From contig NZ_RDQF01000007.1 in assembly GCF_004114425.1 (NCBI RefSeq), forward strand, positions 124,001 to 188,000: DNA of 64,000 nucleotides, read 5' to 3'. Made by a program: the position numbers and the translations under genes. Source of the DNA: Bradyrhizobium vignae. GTDB lineage: Bacteria; Pseudomonadota; Alphaproteobacteria; Rhizobiales; Xanthobacteraceae. Under the pieces are notes generated by a model that ran no database searches, was not told the origin of the DNA, and worked only from the letters and a program-made list of their open reading frames with translations. Of the stretch, positions 26,754 to 35,955 are shown in pieces; the first letter of the stretch is position 1; each line of letters starts with the position of its first letter.

Positions 26754-27952
26754 TCACCAAAAAGCGCGGCGTGTACTACTACCGTCGGCGCATTCCAATG
26801 AGCCCCAACGGGGAGATCGTTCTGTCGCTGAGGACGCGCGTCTTCCGCTTGGCGGAGTGTCGGGCCAGCGGACTGGACCAAGAGTTTAGAAGGCTCATTC
26901 AAGAAGTGACGACGACGGACAAGACCGACCTTCCGGCTATTCTACGAACCTACCTCAAGCAACGATTAGACCGCGACATGTGGTGTCGGGCCGAAACCCC
27001 AAATGCCCCGATATTCGCCTCGCCTGTGCCGGGCAAGTCGCACGCAAGTGTGGACCTCGAGTGGATTGAGCATGAACTTGCTACCGCTCGCGGTGAGTTG
27101 GCTTCAAGGGCCTACAGCCACCAGCGTCCTCTGATCGACGAGGTGATGGAGGCTCATAACGTCCCAGAAGAATACCGGAACGCTCTCGCCCACGGCATCC
27201 TTCAGGCAAACGTCGAGTTGTGGGAAACGGTACGACAGCGAACGCTCGGCAACTTCCCTTCCGTCGGCGAGGCGCCCCTGCCGGCAAAGAAGAGCAGCAA
27301 GCCCGCAGTTGAGGTGCCGACCGGCCTCCCGCTGACCCAGGTACTGCCACGGTTTCTCGACTTCGCTGAGAAGGACAAGGGTTGGCGCGGACAAACACTC
27401 GCGCAGAATAAGGCGAGCTATCGGATGTTCGAGGAGTGTTGCGGGGACAAGCCTGTCGCGGCCTATGTCAAGACCGACCTGACCAAGTTCTACGATCTAC
27501 TGAGAGCTCTGCCGCAACTGTACTCGAAAAGCAGGGAATGGGAGGGCCTTACGCTTGAACAGATCGCGGATCAGACGAAGGGGCGGGACATTCCGCGTCT
27601 GAGCATGACCACCATCAAGCGCCACTTCTCCGCACTCGGCGTGCTCTTTGCATACCTGAAGCGGCGCGGAGAATACTCAGGAGAAAATCCGGCATACGGG
27701 TTTGAGTTCCCGAAAAAGGGCCGTGCGCGGCATGGTCGGGACATGTGGGAGGGAGAACCGCTCACCCGACTATTTGCTTCACCCGTGTGGACGGGCTGCT
27801 TATCGAAGGATCGTCGCTCGCGACCCGGATCGGTGATCATTAAGGATGACAGGTACTGGCTCCCTCTGCTCGGCCTCTATCGCAATGGTGAAGGGACTGG
27901 ATCGCACCAAGCTGATTGGACAGGCGGTCGAGGCGCTGATTGCTCCCGATGA
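26732..27952 (+). pseudogene. tyrosine integrase, truncated before catalytic residues
   Basis: Phage-type site-specific recombinase. The N-terminus MLPQCFHITKKRGVYYYRRRIP is the arm-binding segment seen in DUF6538-type integrases, followed by a long linker and the core-binding region (about 205-330). Family similarity stops at YWLPLLGLY (residues 375-383), just before the segment that carries the first catalytic Arg. The last 23 codons are out-of-frame reading of hsdR sequence, and the stop at 27952 is accidental. The Arg-His-Arg-Tyr active site is gone, so it should be inactive. The remnant sits 74 bases from the tRNA-Gln CCA end, as expected for an integrase gene next to its att site. Confidence 0.85.
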
Positions 27953-28784
27953 TCGCCGACGTGGATACTTCCGTGTCGTGAGCGCAACCGTTCGGGCTTA
28001 CAAGGCGCTTCTGCCAGATGAACGAGCCGCGCCATACTTGAAGCCTGTCGCCACACTGCACGTCATCGCCGAGGCTATTCGTGGCAAGCTGGGACCGGTG
28101 GACATCTCTGCCGTATCAGCAAAGATCGAAGCGCTGCTAGACGAGAAGATCGAAGGCGTCGCGATCACGGCTCCAATCATTGAAGGAGACGAGGCTGGAG
28201 GCCGTGTTGACCTCTCAGCTATCGACTTCGACAAGCTCGCCAAGCTGTTCTCCAGCCGACCACGAACCGCTGCCGAGCAACTGCGCTCCGAAGTGGAGGC
28301 AAAGGCACATCACATGGCAGAACGCAACCCGACGCGAGTGCATCTTGTCGAGAAGTTGGAGAAGCTAGTCGAAGCATACAACCTCGGAACCGTACAGGTG
28401 GAAGCGTTCTTCGAGGCGCTCAAGGCTCTTGCAGCCGAGATGGATGAAGAGGAGCGTCGGGCCGCGCGGGAGAACCTGAGCGAGGATGAACTTGCGATCT
28501 TCGACTTGCTTACAAAGCCCGAACCGAAGCTCACGAAGGCGCAGGAGGCCGCCGTGAAGAAAGTGGCCCGTGACCTGTTGGAGAAGCTGCAGGAGCAACT
28601 TGCTGTCGCTGAGTGGCAGAACAAGCAGCAGACGCGAGCGGCCATTCAGAGCACCATTCGGTTCACCTTGAACGAGCTGCCCGAGGACCCTTACCCAGAG
28701 TCCGTTTGGAACGAGAAGGTGAATGCGGTGTGGGCCTTCATCTTCTCGAGAAGGCAAGAGAGGGCCACCCCGCTACAAAGATGA
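27885..28784 (+). pseudogene. hsdR: type I restriction HsdR, C-terminal fragment
   Basis: About 299 residues from MVKGLDRTKLIGQAVEAL to the stop at 28784 match the C-terminal helical part of type I R subunits (DUF3387 region), including SRPRTAAEQLRSEVEAKAH, LVEKLEKLVEAYNLGT and RENLSEDELAIFDLLTKPEP. The nuclease and helicase domains that precede this region in a full 1000-residue HsdR are absent. It is joined to the integrase at about 27881, in a different reading frame. No hsdM or hsdS is present in the window, so this is a relict and restriction is not expected. Translation from the ATG at 27885 is possible but has no visible ribosome site. Confidence 0.8.
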
Positions 28785-28829
28785 AATGCTCCAACCAGCC
28801 AGCACCGCCAACCAACTCGCGAGCATGTT

Positions 28830-29543
28830 ATGTCTGCTGACAATCAAACCAGCAGGACGTCGAGAAAAAGCATAGCGCCGCACCAGAGATTCGGGATTTG
28901 GAAGGCCTGGAACGGTCAATGCTTCTGGTGCCGCGAGCCCGTAGCGTTCCAGAGTTGCGAGATCGACCACGTTATTCCCCTTAACGCGGTTGGCGGGGGT
29001 AAGGCTGCCGCCGTCCGCACTCATTTCGGGCTTTCAAATACGTTCGATTTTGACAATTATGAGAATTGGGTCCCAGCGCACGCTCCTTGCAATCGCAGCA
29101 AAGGTGCAATTGTAATCGACCCAGCGCCCGCCACCTCGATCTACCTAAAGCAGATCGGCTCAAAAATAGCGCTGGCGAAGGCGACTGCGGATCGCGTGTT
29201 GCGAGACAATCGTAAGGGTGAACTTCTCGCTCGATTGCAGGTCGCGATCAATTCGGGCGACATATCCGAAGCGGAAATCCAAGAGCTATGGGCTGGCCTG
29301 CCGACACCTGTCACGAAGGGAGGCACGCTGGGGTTCCTGATACAAGAGGAGCTATGGATCGCGCCTGGATGGAAAGTTGTTCAAGCCAATGGAAATCTTG
29401 TCCATGTGGTATCGGCGGCTGGACGAGCAGGTGTTACCTCGACCTCCAATCACCCAAGTTGGGTTTGCTCAAGATGCGGCAATAAGGGGCCATGGAATGG
29501 GGTGATCTGTTTGAGCTGCGGCAACCGTGAAGAGCCTGACTAG
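28830..29543 (+). CDS. HNH-type endonuclease with C-terminal zinc ribbon
   Basis: 237 residues. A short basic tail is followed by an HNH core: C31-x2-C34 (GQCFWCREPV), the catalytic H47 in CEIDHVIPL, and the distal NWVPAHAPCNRSKGA with Asn and a metal Cys. A helical middle follows, then a zinc ribbon CSRCGNKGPW...CLSCG near residue 213-231. HNH proteins of this kind include restriction, homing and phage nucleases. The gene begins 45 bases after the hsdR fragment and is lower in GC than the chromosome. It may be a defence or mobility gene carried by the element. Confidence 0.75.
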   Translation: MSADNQTSRTSRKSIAPHQRFGIWKAWNGQCFWCREPVAFQSCEIDHVIPLNAVGGGKAAAVRTHFGLSNTFDFDNYENWVPAHAPCNRSKGAIVIDPAPATSIYLKQIGSKIALAKATADRVLRDNRKGELLARLQVAINSGDISEAEIQELWAGLPTPVTKGGTLGFLIQEELWIAPGWKVVQANGNLVHVVSAAGRAGVTSTSNHPSWVCSRCGNKGPWNGVICLSCGNREEPD

Positions 29544-29590
29544 GATGACACGGCCCTAGAATTCGTTGAGAGCATACTTAGGAGATAGAG

Positions 29591-30007
29591 ATGGATATTA
29601 TGTCCGCACTGAGCGTGGGCACAAAAGCACTCGAAGCATTGAAGGCGATCAAAGACATAGAAAAGGACTTCGATGCCGCCACTTGGAAAGCGAAGGTGGC
29701 GGAGCTGATGAGCGATGTCGCTGATATGAAGATGGCCCTTGTCGAAGCGAACGATAAAATCGCAGAGCTAGAGAAACGCGCAGCAGACCTAACTGCCCAG
29801 GTGACGTTCAAGGCGGAGAACACGGTCTACGAGAATGGCTTTTTGTATGAGGTGTTTCAAGACGGAGACGTTGCCGAGTTTCCCTTTTGCCAGCATTGCA
29901 TGACGGACGGCAGGCACGTCAGGATCGCCAGGGCTCCGGGAGGAGCGAGCGCGATATGTCCGAGCTGCAAGACCCACTTTGACGTCCGATCCGTTTGGCA
30001 CCGTTAG
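29591..30007 (+). CDS. coiled-coil protein with C-terminal zinc ribbon, unknown function
   Basis: 138 residues. Residues 1-75 are strongly helical with heptads (LKAIKDIEKDFDAATWKAKVAELMSDVADMKMALVEANDKIAELEKRAADLTAQV), then comes a small beta region and a zinc ribbon CQHCMTDGRH...CPSCKTHF near 99-128. AGGAGAT precedes the ATG. Short proteins with this coiled-coil plus ribbon layout are frequent in mobile elements. Role unknown; possibly multimerisation and nucleic-acid binding. It lies 47 bases after the HNH gene. Confidence 0.7.
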   Translation: MDIMSALSVGTKALEALKAIKDIEKDFDAATWKAKVAELMSDVADMKMALVEANDKIAELEKRAADLTAQVTFKAENTVYENGFLYEVFQDGDVAEFPFCQHCMTDGRHVRIARAPGGASAICPSCKTHFDVRSVWHR

Positions 30008-30070
30008 CGAACTGGATTGATCATCTTATCCCACCCCGCCAGGGGCCATAGTCTTCGGACGGTCTTGACG

Positions 30071-30091
30071 TGATCCCACAATGCTCCCACA
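30071..30091 (+). repeat. right arm-type tandem repeat
   Basis: TGATCCCACA followed by ATGCTCCCACA (30081-30091), the counterpart of the left pair at 26732-26753. It ends 60 bases before the right att core. Confidence 0.55.
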
Positions 30092-30150
30092 AAGGGGCAG
30101 CCGATCCAAAAATCCACTGAGTTCAGGGTATTAGGCCGGGCTCGGAGCGT

Positions 30151-30168
30151 ATCCAGGTTCCCCAGCCA
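30151..30168 (+). repeat. att core, right copy
   Basis: Eighteen bases identical to the tRNA-Gln 3' end at 26640-26657. The next bases differ (GC here, CC there). Confidence 0.88.
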
Positions 30169-30347
30169 GCTCCAGGCACTTTTCCAGGTATGGTTCCAAG
30201 CCCCCTGCGCAGGATGAGGCGCAGGATGCCAGGTTCATCGGCCGCCTCGCTGCTCGCGACGGTTTGCCTCACCTTACATTCGCATTTTCAGGTCGGATCG
30301 CAGCGCGCTGTATCGTCCTTGGGCCGTACAACCCAAGGAGATCCCTC

Positions 30348-30710
30348 ATGCCCTATGTCGATGGTTTCGTTCTCGCCGTACCGAAGGACAAGATCGAGGC
30401 CTACAAGGCGCTGGCGACGACCGCCTGCGCGATCTGGATGGAGCACGGCGCACTCGATTATGTCGAATGCATCGGTGACGACGTTCCCTATGGAGAACTC
30501 ACCTCGTTTCCGCGCGCGGTAATGGCGAAGGAGGACGAGGTCGTGGTGTTCTCCTGGATCGTGTACCGCGATCGCGAGAGCCGAGATGCCGTCAACAAGA
30601 AGGTGATGGCGGACCCGCGTCTGAAGATGGAGGGAATGCCGTTCGACGGCAAGCGCATGATCTATGGCGGCTTCACGACATTGCTTCGGGCGAGCGACAT
30701 CGCAGCCTAA
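30348..30710 (+). CDS. DUF1428-domain protein
   Basis: 120 residues from ATG 30348 (MPYVDGFVLAVPKDKIEAYKALA) with AAGGAG 7 bases upstream. This is the full-length DUF1428 fold (dimeric ferredoxin-like alpha/beta), with HGALDYVECIGDDVPYGELTSFPRAV and the terminal PFDGKRMIYGGF. Function is not established; related monooxygenase-like folds suggest small-ligand binding. It is the first gene beyond the inserted element, convergent with the IalB-like gene. Confidence 0.88.
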   Translation: MPYVDGFVLAVPKDKIEAYKALATTACAIWMEHGALDYVECIGDDVPYGELTSFPRAVMAKEDEVVVFSWIVYRDRESRDAVNKKVMADPRLKMEGMPFDGKRMIYGGFTTLLRASDIAA

Positions 30711-30719
30711 AGAAGCCCG

Positions 30720-31283
30720 TCACTTGATCTTGTCGTAAGCTGCTGCGAAATCGCCGAGCGGCATCGGGATCGCGATCGTCTCCTTGGCCATGTTCTGGAA
30801 GGAGACCTTCAGCTGCTTGCCCGACCGCAAGGCGGCGAGCAGGTCCGGCACCACCGGGGTCGAGGCGTAGCAGCCACGGTTCTCGCAAGTCTGGATCTGG
30901 AGATCGACGGTCTTGCCTTCGTCCACCTGGAGCTTGGCGCCGACGGGAAGATTGAGGCCGAGTGGCAATTGCAGTAGCGCGATCGGCGTTCGGGTGTCGG
31001 GCGTGATGCGGATGTTGATCAGGACGACGGTCTGGCCGGTCTTGGTCAGCACCGCGTTTTGCTCCATCGCGCATTCGAGCGGCGCATCGCGGCTCGCGCT
31101 GGTGCAGCGGACGATCCAGCCGGGCTGCCCGGAAGCGCTGTCGGCCTGTGCTTGCGTCGGGGCAGGCGCGGGTTGCGCGGCCGGAGGAGCGGCGTTCTTC
31201 TTGGCGCCCTGCTGGGCATGTGCGGCGCCCGCTGACAACAGGGCAGCAGCGGCAAGGGCGACAAGTCTGGATTGCATCGGCAT
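30720..31283 (-). CDS. invasion-associated locus B (IalB)-like periplasmic protein
   Basis: 187 residues from ATG 31283 (MPMQSRLVALAAAALL). Signal peptide with cleavage after AHA (about 20-22), a Pro/Ala/Gln-rich linker to about residue 50, then the IalB domain. That domain shows a GWIVRCTSASRDAPLECAMEQN start and two Cys pairs (RCT...ECAM and TCENRGCYAS). IalB proteins are common in alphaproteobacteria and are named from Bartonella invasion; here a general envelope role is more likely. The start could also be the ATG two codons later. It is downstream of RND permease 2, 61 bases away. Confidence 0.85.
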   Translation of the reverse strand: MPMQSRLVALAAAALLSAGAAHAQQGAKKNAAPPAAQPAPAPTQAQADSASGQPGWIVRCTSASRDAPLECAMEQNAVLTKTGQTVVLINIRITPDTRTPIALLQLPLGLNLPVGAKLQVDEGKTVDLQIQTCENRGCYASTPVVPDLLAALRSGKQLKVSFQNMAKETIAIPMPLGDFAAAYDKIK

Positions 31284-31344
31284 GGCGAAACCACATTTGC
31301 GAACCGGGGTCTCGCTGTAGCGTCGCGGCAGTCGCGGCGCAAGT

Positions 31345-34300
31345 TTACTCGGCGGCTTCCTTGACGCTGCCGCGCTCGGGCGCCTCATCGCCTTCGCCAC
31401 CCGAACGGCCCCAGGTGGAGAACCAGTTGTTCAGCTTATCGAGATAGAGGTAGACGACGGGTGTGGTGAACAGCGTCAGCGCCTGGCTGACGATCAGGCC
31501 GCCGACCATGGCGTAGCCGAGCGGCTGGCGGATTTCGGCGCCGGTGCCGTGGCCGAGCATCAACGGTACGCCGCCGAGCAGCGCCGCCATCGTCGTCATC
31601 ATGATCGGGCGGAAGCGCAGCAGGGCGGCCTGGCGGATCGATTCCTCCGGCGTCTTGTGCTCGTCGCGCTCGGCGGCGATCGCGAAATCGACCATCATGA
31701 TGCCGTTCTTCTTCACGATGCCGATCAAGAGGATGATGCCGATCAGCGCGATCAGGCTGAAGTCGAAGCCGGCGGCCATCAGGATCGCGAGCGCGCCGAC
31801 GCCGGCCGAGGGCAGCGTCGACAGAATCGTGATCGGATGGATGTAGCTCTCGTAGAGAATGCCGAGGATCAGATAAACCACGACGAGGGCGGCGAGGATC
31901 AAGAGAGGCACGGTGCCGAGCGACTGCTGGAACGCCTGCGCCGTGCCCTGGAAGCTCGAATTCAGCGTCGGTGGCGCACCGAGCTCGGCCATTGCCCGCT
32001 GCACGGCCTCCGTGGCCTGGCCGAGCGCCACGCCTTGCGCGAGATTGAAGCTGATCGTGATCGCCGGGAACTGGCCCTGGTGGCTGATCGAGAGCGGGCG
32101 GACCGGATCGGTGGTCCAGGTCGCGAAGGTCGACAACGGCACCTGATCGCCGGTCAGCGGCGATTTCAGATAGAGCTTGTTCAGGCTGTCGAGATTGCCT
32201 TGCATCTCCGGCAGGATCTCGAGGATCACCTTGTAGGTGTTGAGCTGGGTGAAATACTGCGTGACCTGTCGCTGTCCGAAGGCGTCATAGAGCGTGTCGT
32301 CGATCAGCTGCGGCTGGATGCCATAGCGCGAGGCGGTGTCGCGGTTGATCTTGAGTTGGACCGTGGTGCCCTCGGTCTGCTGGTCGGTGGCGACGTCGCG
32401 CAGCTCCGGCAGCGTCTGCATCTTGGAGAGGATTTTCGGCGCCCACTCGTTGAGCTCGGCGAGATCGGCATCCTGCAAGGTGAATTCGAACTGCGTGCGA
32501 GTCGGGCGGCCGCCGAGCCGGACGTCTTGGGCTGCCTGCATGTAGAGGCGGGCGCCCTCGACCTTGTCGAACTGTGGACGCAGGCGTGCGATGATCTGCT
32601 GTGCCGAGGCCTCGCGCTGGTCGCGAGCCTTTAGCGTGATGAACAGGGCGCCGTTGTTACCGGCGCGGCCGCTGCCGCCGATCGCCATGGCAACGCTGGC
32701 AACGTCGGGATCGGCCATGATGATCTTGCCGAGCTGCTCCTGGCGTCTCATCATCTCCTTGAACGAAATGTCCTGCGAGGCTTCGGATGTGGCCGTGATC
32801 AGGCCGACGTCCTGCTGCGGGAAGAAGCCCTTCGGGATCAGCACGAACAGGTAGATGGACAGTCCGAGCGTGGCGAAGAAGATTGCGAGCGTGGTGCGCC
32901 GCCAAGCCAGGGCGTGGTCGAGCACATATTCGTAGCCGCGCAGCATCGCGTCAAAGGCGCGCTCGCTCCATTGGTAGAAGCGGCCGTGGCGGACTTCGCC
33001 ATGAGCGCGCAGGAAGCGCGAGGCCATCATCGGCGTCAGCGTCAGCGACACGAACATCGAGACGAAGATCGTCATGGCCAGCACGACGGCGAATTCGCGG
33101 AACAGGCGCCCGATGATGCCGCCCATCAGCAACAGGGGGATCAGCACCGCGATCAAAGAGATGCTGATCGAGAGGATGGTGAAGCCGATTTCCTTGGAGC
33201 CCCTGAAGGCGGCCGCGAGCGGGGTTTCGCCTTCCTCGATGTAACGGGTGATGTTCTCGAGCATCACGATGGCGTCGTCGACGACGAAACCGACCGCGAT
33301 GGTGAGCGCCATCAGCGATAGATTGTCGAGCGAATAGCCGGCCACCCACATCAAGGCGCACGCGCCCAGAAGCGCCAATGGCACCGTGACCGTGGGAATG
33401 ACCGTCGCCCAGAAGCTGCGCAGGAAAATGAAGATGACCATGACCACGAGCGCGATGGTCAGCAGCAGCGTGAACTGGACGTCCTCGACTGCGGCGCGGA
33501 TAGTCGTGGTCCGGTCGCTGATCAGCTCGACCTTGATCGCGGGCGGGATCGCTGCAACGAGGCGGGGCAGGGTCGCCTTGATCCGGTCCACGGTCTCGAT
33601 GACGTTGGCGCCCGGCTGCTTGAAGATCACCAGGAACACGCCGCGCTTGCCGTTGGCCCAGGCCGCCTGCTTGGCGTCTTCAGCGGCGCTGACCGCTTGG
33701 CCGATGTCGCGAATCCGCAACGGACCGCCGTTGCGATAAGCGATGATGACGTCGTTCCAGTCCTTCGAATGGGTGAGCTGGTCGTTGGCATAGATCGTGT
33801 AGGCGCGTTTTTCGCCGTCGATATTACCCTTGGGGCTGTCGACCGTGGTGATCGCGATCTGGCTGCGCACGTCTTCCAGCGACAGGCCCTTGGCGACGAG
33901 TTTCGCCGGGTCGACCTGGACGCGGATGGCGGGCTTCTGCTGGCCGCCGATGAAGACCTGGGCGACGCCCGAGAGCTGGCTGATCTGCTGAGCAAGCTGG
34001 GCGTCGACCGCGTCGCTGACGCTGGTCAGCGGCAGCGTCTCCGATGTCGCCGACAGCAGCAGGATCGGCGCGTCGGCGGGGTTGACCTTGCGGTAGGTCG
34101 GGGGCGAAGGCAGGTTTTTCGGCAACTGGCCGCTGGCAGCATTGATGGCGCCCTGCACGTCGTTCGCGGCGCCGTCGATGCTGCGGTTGAGGTCGAACTG
34201 GATGGTGATCGATGCCGTGCCCAGATAACTCGTCGAGGTCATCTGCGCGATGCCAGGAATCTGGGCGAATTGCCGCTCGAGCGGCTGCGCCACCGACGAG

Positions 34301-34488
34301 GCCATCGTTTCGGGGCTGCCGCCGGGCAGGTTGGCGGTGATCTGGATGGTCGGAAAGTCCACCTGCGGCAGGGGCGCAACCGGAAGCAGGGGATAGGCGA
34401 CGAGACCGACGAAGAGAATGCCAGCCATCAGCAGCGAGGTGCCGATGGGATAACGAATGAAAGGTGCCGAAATCCCGCCCCCAATCAT
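31345..34488 (-). CDS. RND multidrug efflux permease, MdtB/MdtC-like
   Basis: Second RND pump permease, 1047 residues. It has the AcrB-type twelve-span layout, with the LPVAPLPQVDFPTI loop characteristic of the MdtBC/OqxB-type group, the TM4 VGFVVDDAIVMLENI with two aspartates, and the TM10 lysine pair in GIVKKNGIMMVDFA. The start overlaps the adaptor stop by 4 bases (ATGA), so translation is coupled. No outer-membrane partner gene is adjacent. The MdtBC type often works as two permeases; here only one is present. Confidence 0.93.
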   Translation of the reverse strand: MIGGGISAPFIRYPIGTSLLMAGILFVGLVAYPLLPVAPLPQVDFPTIQITANLPGGSPETMASSVAQPLERQFAQIPGIAQMTSTSYLGTASITIQFDLNRSIDGAANDVQGAINAASGQLPKNLPSPPTYRKVNPADAPILLLSATSETLPLTSVSDAVDAQLAQQISQLSGVAQVFIGGQQKPAIRVQVDPAKLVAKGLSLEDVRSQIAITTVDSPKGNIDGEKRAYTIYANDQLTHSKDWNDVIIAYRNGGPLRIRDIGQAVSAAEDAKQAAWANGKRGVFLVIFKQPGANVIETVDRIKATLPRLVAAIPPAIKVELISDRTTTIRAAVEDVQFTLLLTIALVVMVIFIFLRSFWATVIPTVTVPLALLGACALMWVAGYSLDNLSLMALTIAVGFVVDDAIVMLENITRYIEEGETPLAAAFRGSKEIGFTILSISISLIAVLIPLLLMGGIIGRLFREFAVVLAMTIFVSMFVSLTLTPMMASRFLRAHGEVRHGRFYQWSERAFDAMLRGYEYVLDHALAWRRTTLAIFFATLGLSIYLFVLIPKGFFPQQDVGLITATSEASQDISFKEMMRRQEQLGKIIMADPDVASVAMAIGGSGRAGNNGALFITLKARDQREASAQQIIARLRPQFDKVEGARLYMQAAQDVRLGGRPTRTQFEFTLQDADLAELNEWAPKILSKMQTLPELRDVATDQQTEGTTVQLKINRDTASRYGIQPQLIDDTLYDAFGQRQVTQYFTQLNTYKVILEILPEMQGNLDSLNKLYLKSPLTGDQVPLSTFATWTTDPVRPLSISHQGQFPAITISFNLAQGVALGQATEAVQRAMAELGAPPTLNSSFQGTAQAFQQSLGTVPLLILAALVVVYLILGILYESYIHPITILSTLPSAGVGALAILMAAGFDFSLIALIGIILLIGIVKKNGIMMVDFAIAAERDEHKTPEESIRQAALLRFRPIMMTTMAALLGGVPLMLGHGTGAEIRQPLGYAMVGGLIVSQALTLFTTPVVYLYLDKLNNWFSTWGRSGGEGDEAPERGSVKEAAE

Positions 34489-35657
34489 TCCTGTCGTACC
34501 TTGTTCTGGGCTGGATCCGAGCTTGCCACCGCCGTCGACACAAGGCTGCCGGGCTGAACCTTGAACTGACCGCCAACGATCACCTGCTGGCCTGGGCTCA
34601 AGCCTTCCTCGATGACCGAGCGCCCGTCGATGCCATAGCTGACCTTGATCTTGTGCACCTCGGCCTTGTTGTCCTGATTGACGGTATAGGCGTAGAGTCC
34701 GTTGGTTGAATGCTGGACCGCGTCATCCGGAACCACGGTCGCATCCTTGAGCATTCGCACCAGGAGCCGGGTCGAGACCGATTGGCCCGGCCACAGCGTG
34801 TGGTCCTTGTTGTCGAACACCGCCTTGAGCCGGATCGTCCCGCTGGTCGTGTCGACCTGATTGTTGATGACCGCGAGCTTGCCCTCGGCGAGCGTCTTCT
34901 TGCCGTCGGTCGTGAAGGCGATCACCTTGAGCGCGCCGGCTTTCTGGCCCTCGCTGATATAGGGGAGCTGGTCTTCCGGCGCCGTGAAGATCACCGAGAT
35001 CGGCTCGACCTGCGAGATCGTGACGATGCCCGTCTGCGTCGAGGCGTTCACGATATTGCCGATGTCGACCTGGCGCAGGCCGGCGACACCGGTGATCGGC
35101 GCCTTGACCTGGGTGTAGTCGAGCTGGGTCTGGGCGTTGGCGATCGCGGCTTCGTCGGCGGCGATCTGGGCAGTGAGCTGGGCGACCGTGGAGCGCTGGG
35201 TATCCACCCGCTGTGCGGTCGCAAATTCGCCGAGCCTCATCGCGCGCTGAAGTTCGAGATTGGCGTTGGCTAGACTAGCCTCGTCCTGCGCCTTCTTGGC
35301 CTTCGCCTGGTCAAGCGCGGCCTGATAGGGACGGGGGTCGATCGAGACGAGGAGATCGCCCTGCTTGACGATCTGGCCTTCTCTAAATTCGAGCCTGTCG
35401 ATCTGGCCATCCACACGGGTTCGGACTTGGACCGTATTGAAACCCTGAACCGTGCCCAGACCGGCGAGATAGACCGGAAAGTCTGTTTTCTGGACCGGCG
35501 CAACGCTGACCGGGACGGCGGGAGGCCGGTGCGGACCTTTTTGTGCGGTCTGGGTTTTGCCAGCCTGGGATGAGCCGAATTTCTGCCAACCATAATAGCC
35601 CGCGGAGGCCACGGCCGCGATAATCAGAAGCCAGAGGATCGGCCGGGACTTTTTCAT
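34485..35657 (-). CDS. RND efflux periplasmic adaptor, MdtA-like
   Basis: 390 residues. N-terminal membrane segment (7-24), a short KTQTAQKGPHRPP linker, lipoyl halves around VRTRVDGQIDRLEFREGQIV and LDYTQVKAPITGVAGLR, a coiled-coil hairpin between (about 115-175) and C-terminal barrel domains ending at QVIVGGQFKVQPGSLV. First gene of the leftward pair; a sigma-70-like promoter lies about 70 bases upstream. No regulator gene is divergent here, unlike the first pump. Confidence 0.92.
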   Translation of the reverse strand: MKKSRPILWLLIIAAVASAGYYGWQKFGSSQAGKTQTAQKGPHRPPAVPVSVAPVQKTDFPVYLAGLGTVQGFNTVQVRTRVDGQIDRLEFREGQIVKQGDLLVSIDPRPYQAALDQAKAKKAQDEASLANANLELQRAMRLGEFATAQRVDTQRSTVAQLTAQIAADEAAIANAQTQLDYTQVKAPITGVAGLRQVDIGNIVNASTQTGIVTISQVEPISVIFTAPEDQLPYISEGQKAGALKVIAFTTDGKKTLAEGKLAVINNQVDTTSGTIRLKAVFDNKDHTLWPGQSVSTRLLVRMLKDATVVPDDAVQHSTNGLYAYTVNQDNKAEVHKIKVSYGIDGRSVIEEGLSPGQQVIVGGQFKVQPGSLVSTAVASSDPAQNKVRQE

Positions 35658-35725
35658 GTCGTCTCGTGTCGGCTCGTGTGCCCTCAGCTACGAATAATAG
35701 GGCAACCGTAGAGTTCCATCGCGAT

Positions 35726-35754
35726 GTATAATACACGCCAAGTTCCAGTGTAAA
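35726..35754 (-). promoter_or_regulatory. sigma-70-like promoter for RND pump 2
   Basis: On the minus strand, TTTACA (35749-35754) is separated by 17 bases from TTATAC (35726-35731), about 70 bases before the adaptor ATG. Box spacing is ideal, and the region is AT-rich against a GC-rich genome. Confidence 0.5.
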
Positions 35755-35938
35755 CAGCACTATCGGTTGAGAATCCTAAACAATTGGAAAGCTTTGCACC
35801 CCGTGGGCAGTGGTCTGGCGCGGCCGTGTGCAGCACTGCATTTTCCCGGCACGACTGATCGGCGTGCCGGTCATGCGCAACCCCAAAGACGGTGTGCTCA
35901 TGTGAATGACGCCGCTCTGGCCGTGGTTCGGACCAGCC

Positions 35939-35955
35939 ACAAGAACGGTTCTAAA
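35939..35955 (+). promoter_or_regulatory. ICE-like iron-control box
   Basis: ACAAGAACGGTTCTAAA matches 11 of 14 fixed positions of TTTAGAA-N3-TTCTAAA, the Irr-type element known from Bradyrhizobium as I recall it. The right half is perfect. It lies 75 bases before the 79-residue gene. Confidence 0.35.

Larger units (their letters stand above)
26640..30168. mobile_element. decayed integrative element at tRNA-Gln
   Basis: Bounded by an 18-base direct repeat (26640-26657 and 30151-30168). The left copy restores the tRNA 3' end, the usual mark of integration into a tRNA gene. It contains an integrase start adjacent to the left end, a fragment of hsdR, an HNH gene and a coiled-coil zinc-ribbon gene. 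Base composition looks lower in GC than the flanks. About 3.5 kb remains; the integrase lacks its catalytic half, so the element appears immobile. Confidence 0.85.
30008..30347. other. 340-base right junction of the element
   Basis: No gene. It contains the tandem arm-type repeat 30071-30091 (TGATCCCACA then ATGCTCCCACA) and the right att core 30151-30168. Past the core the sequence leads to the DUF1428 gene; AAGGAG for that gene is at 30335-30340. Confidence 0.6.

Noticed and set aside
27846..28784. Intact stand-alone gene beginning upstream of the hsdR fragment
   Set aside because: Its first 13 codons are out-of-frame integrase sequence; homology to HsdR starts only at 27885 and lacks the nuclease and helicase domains.
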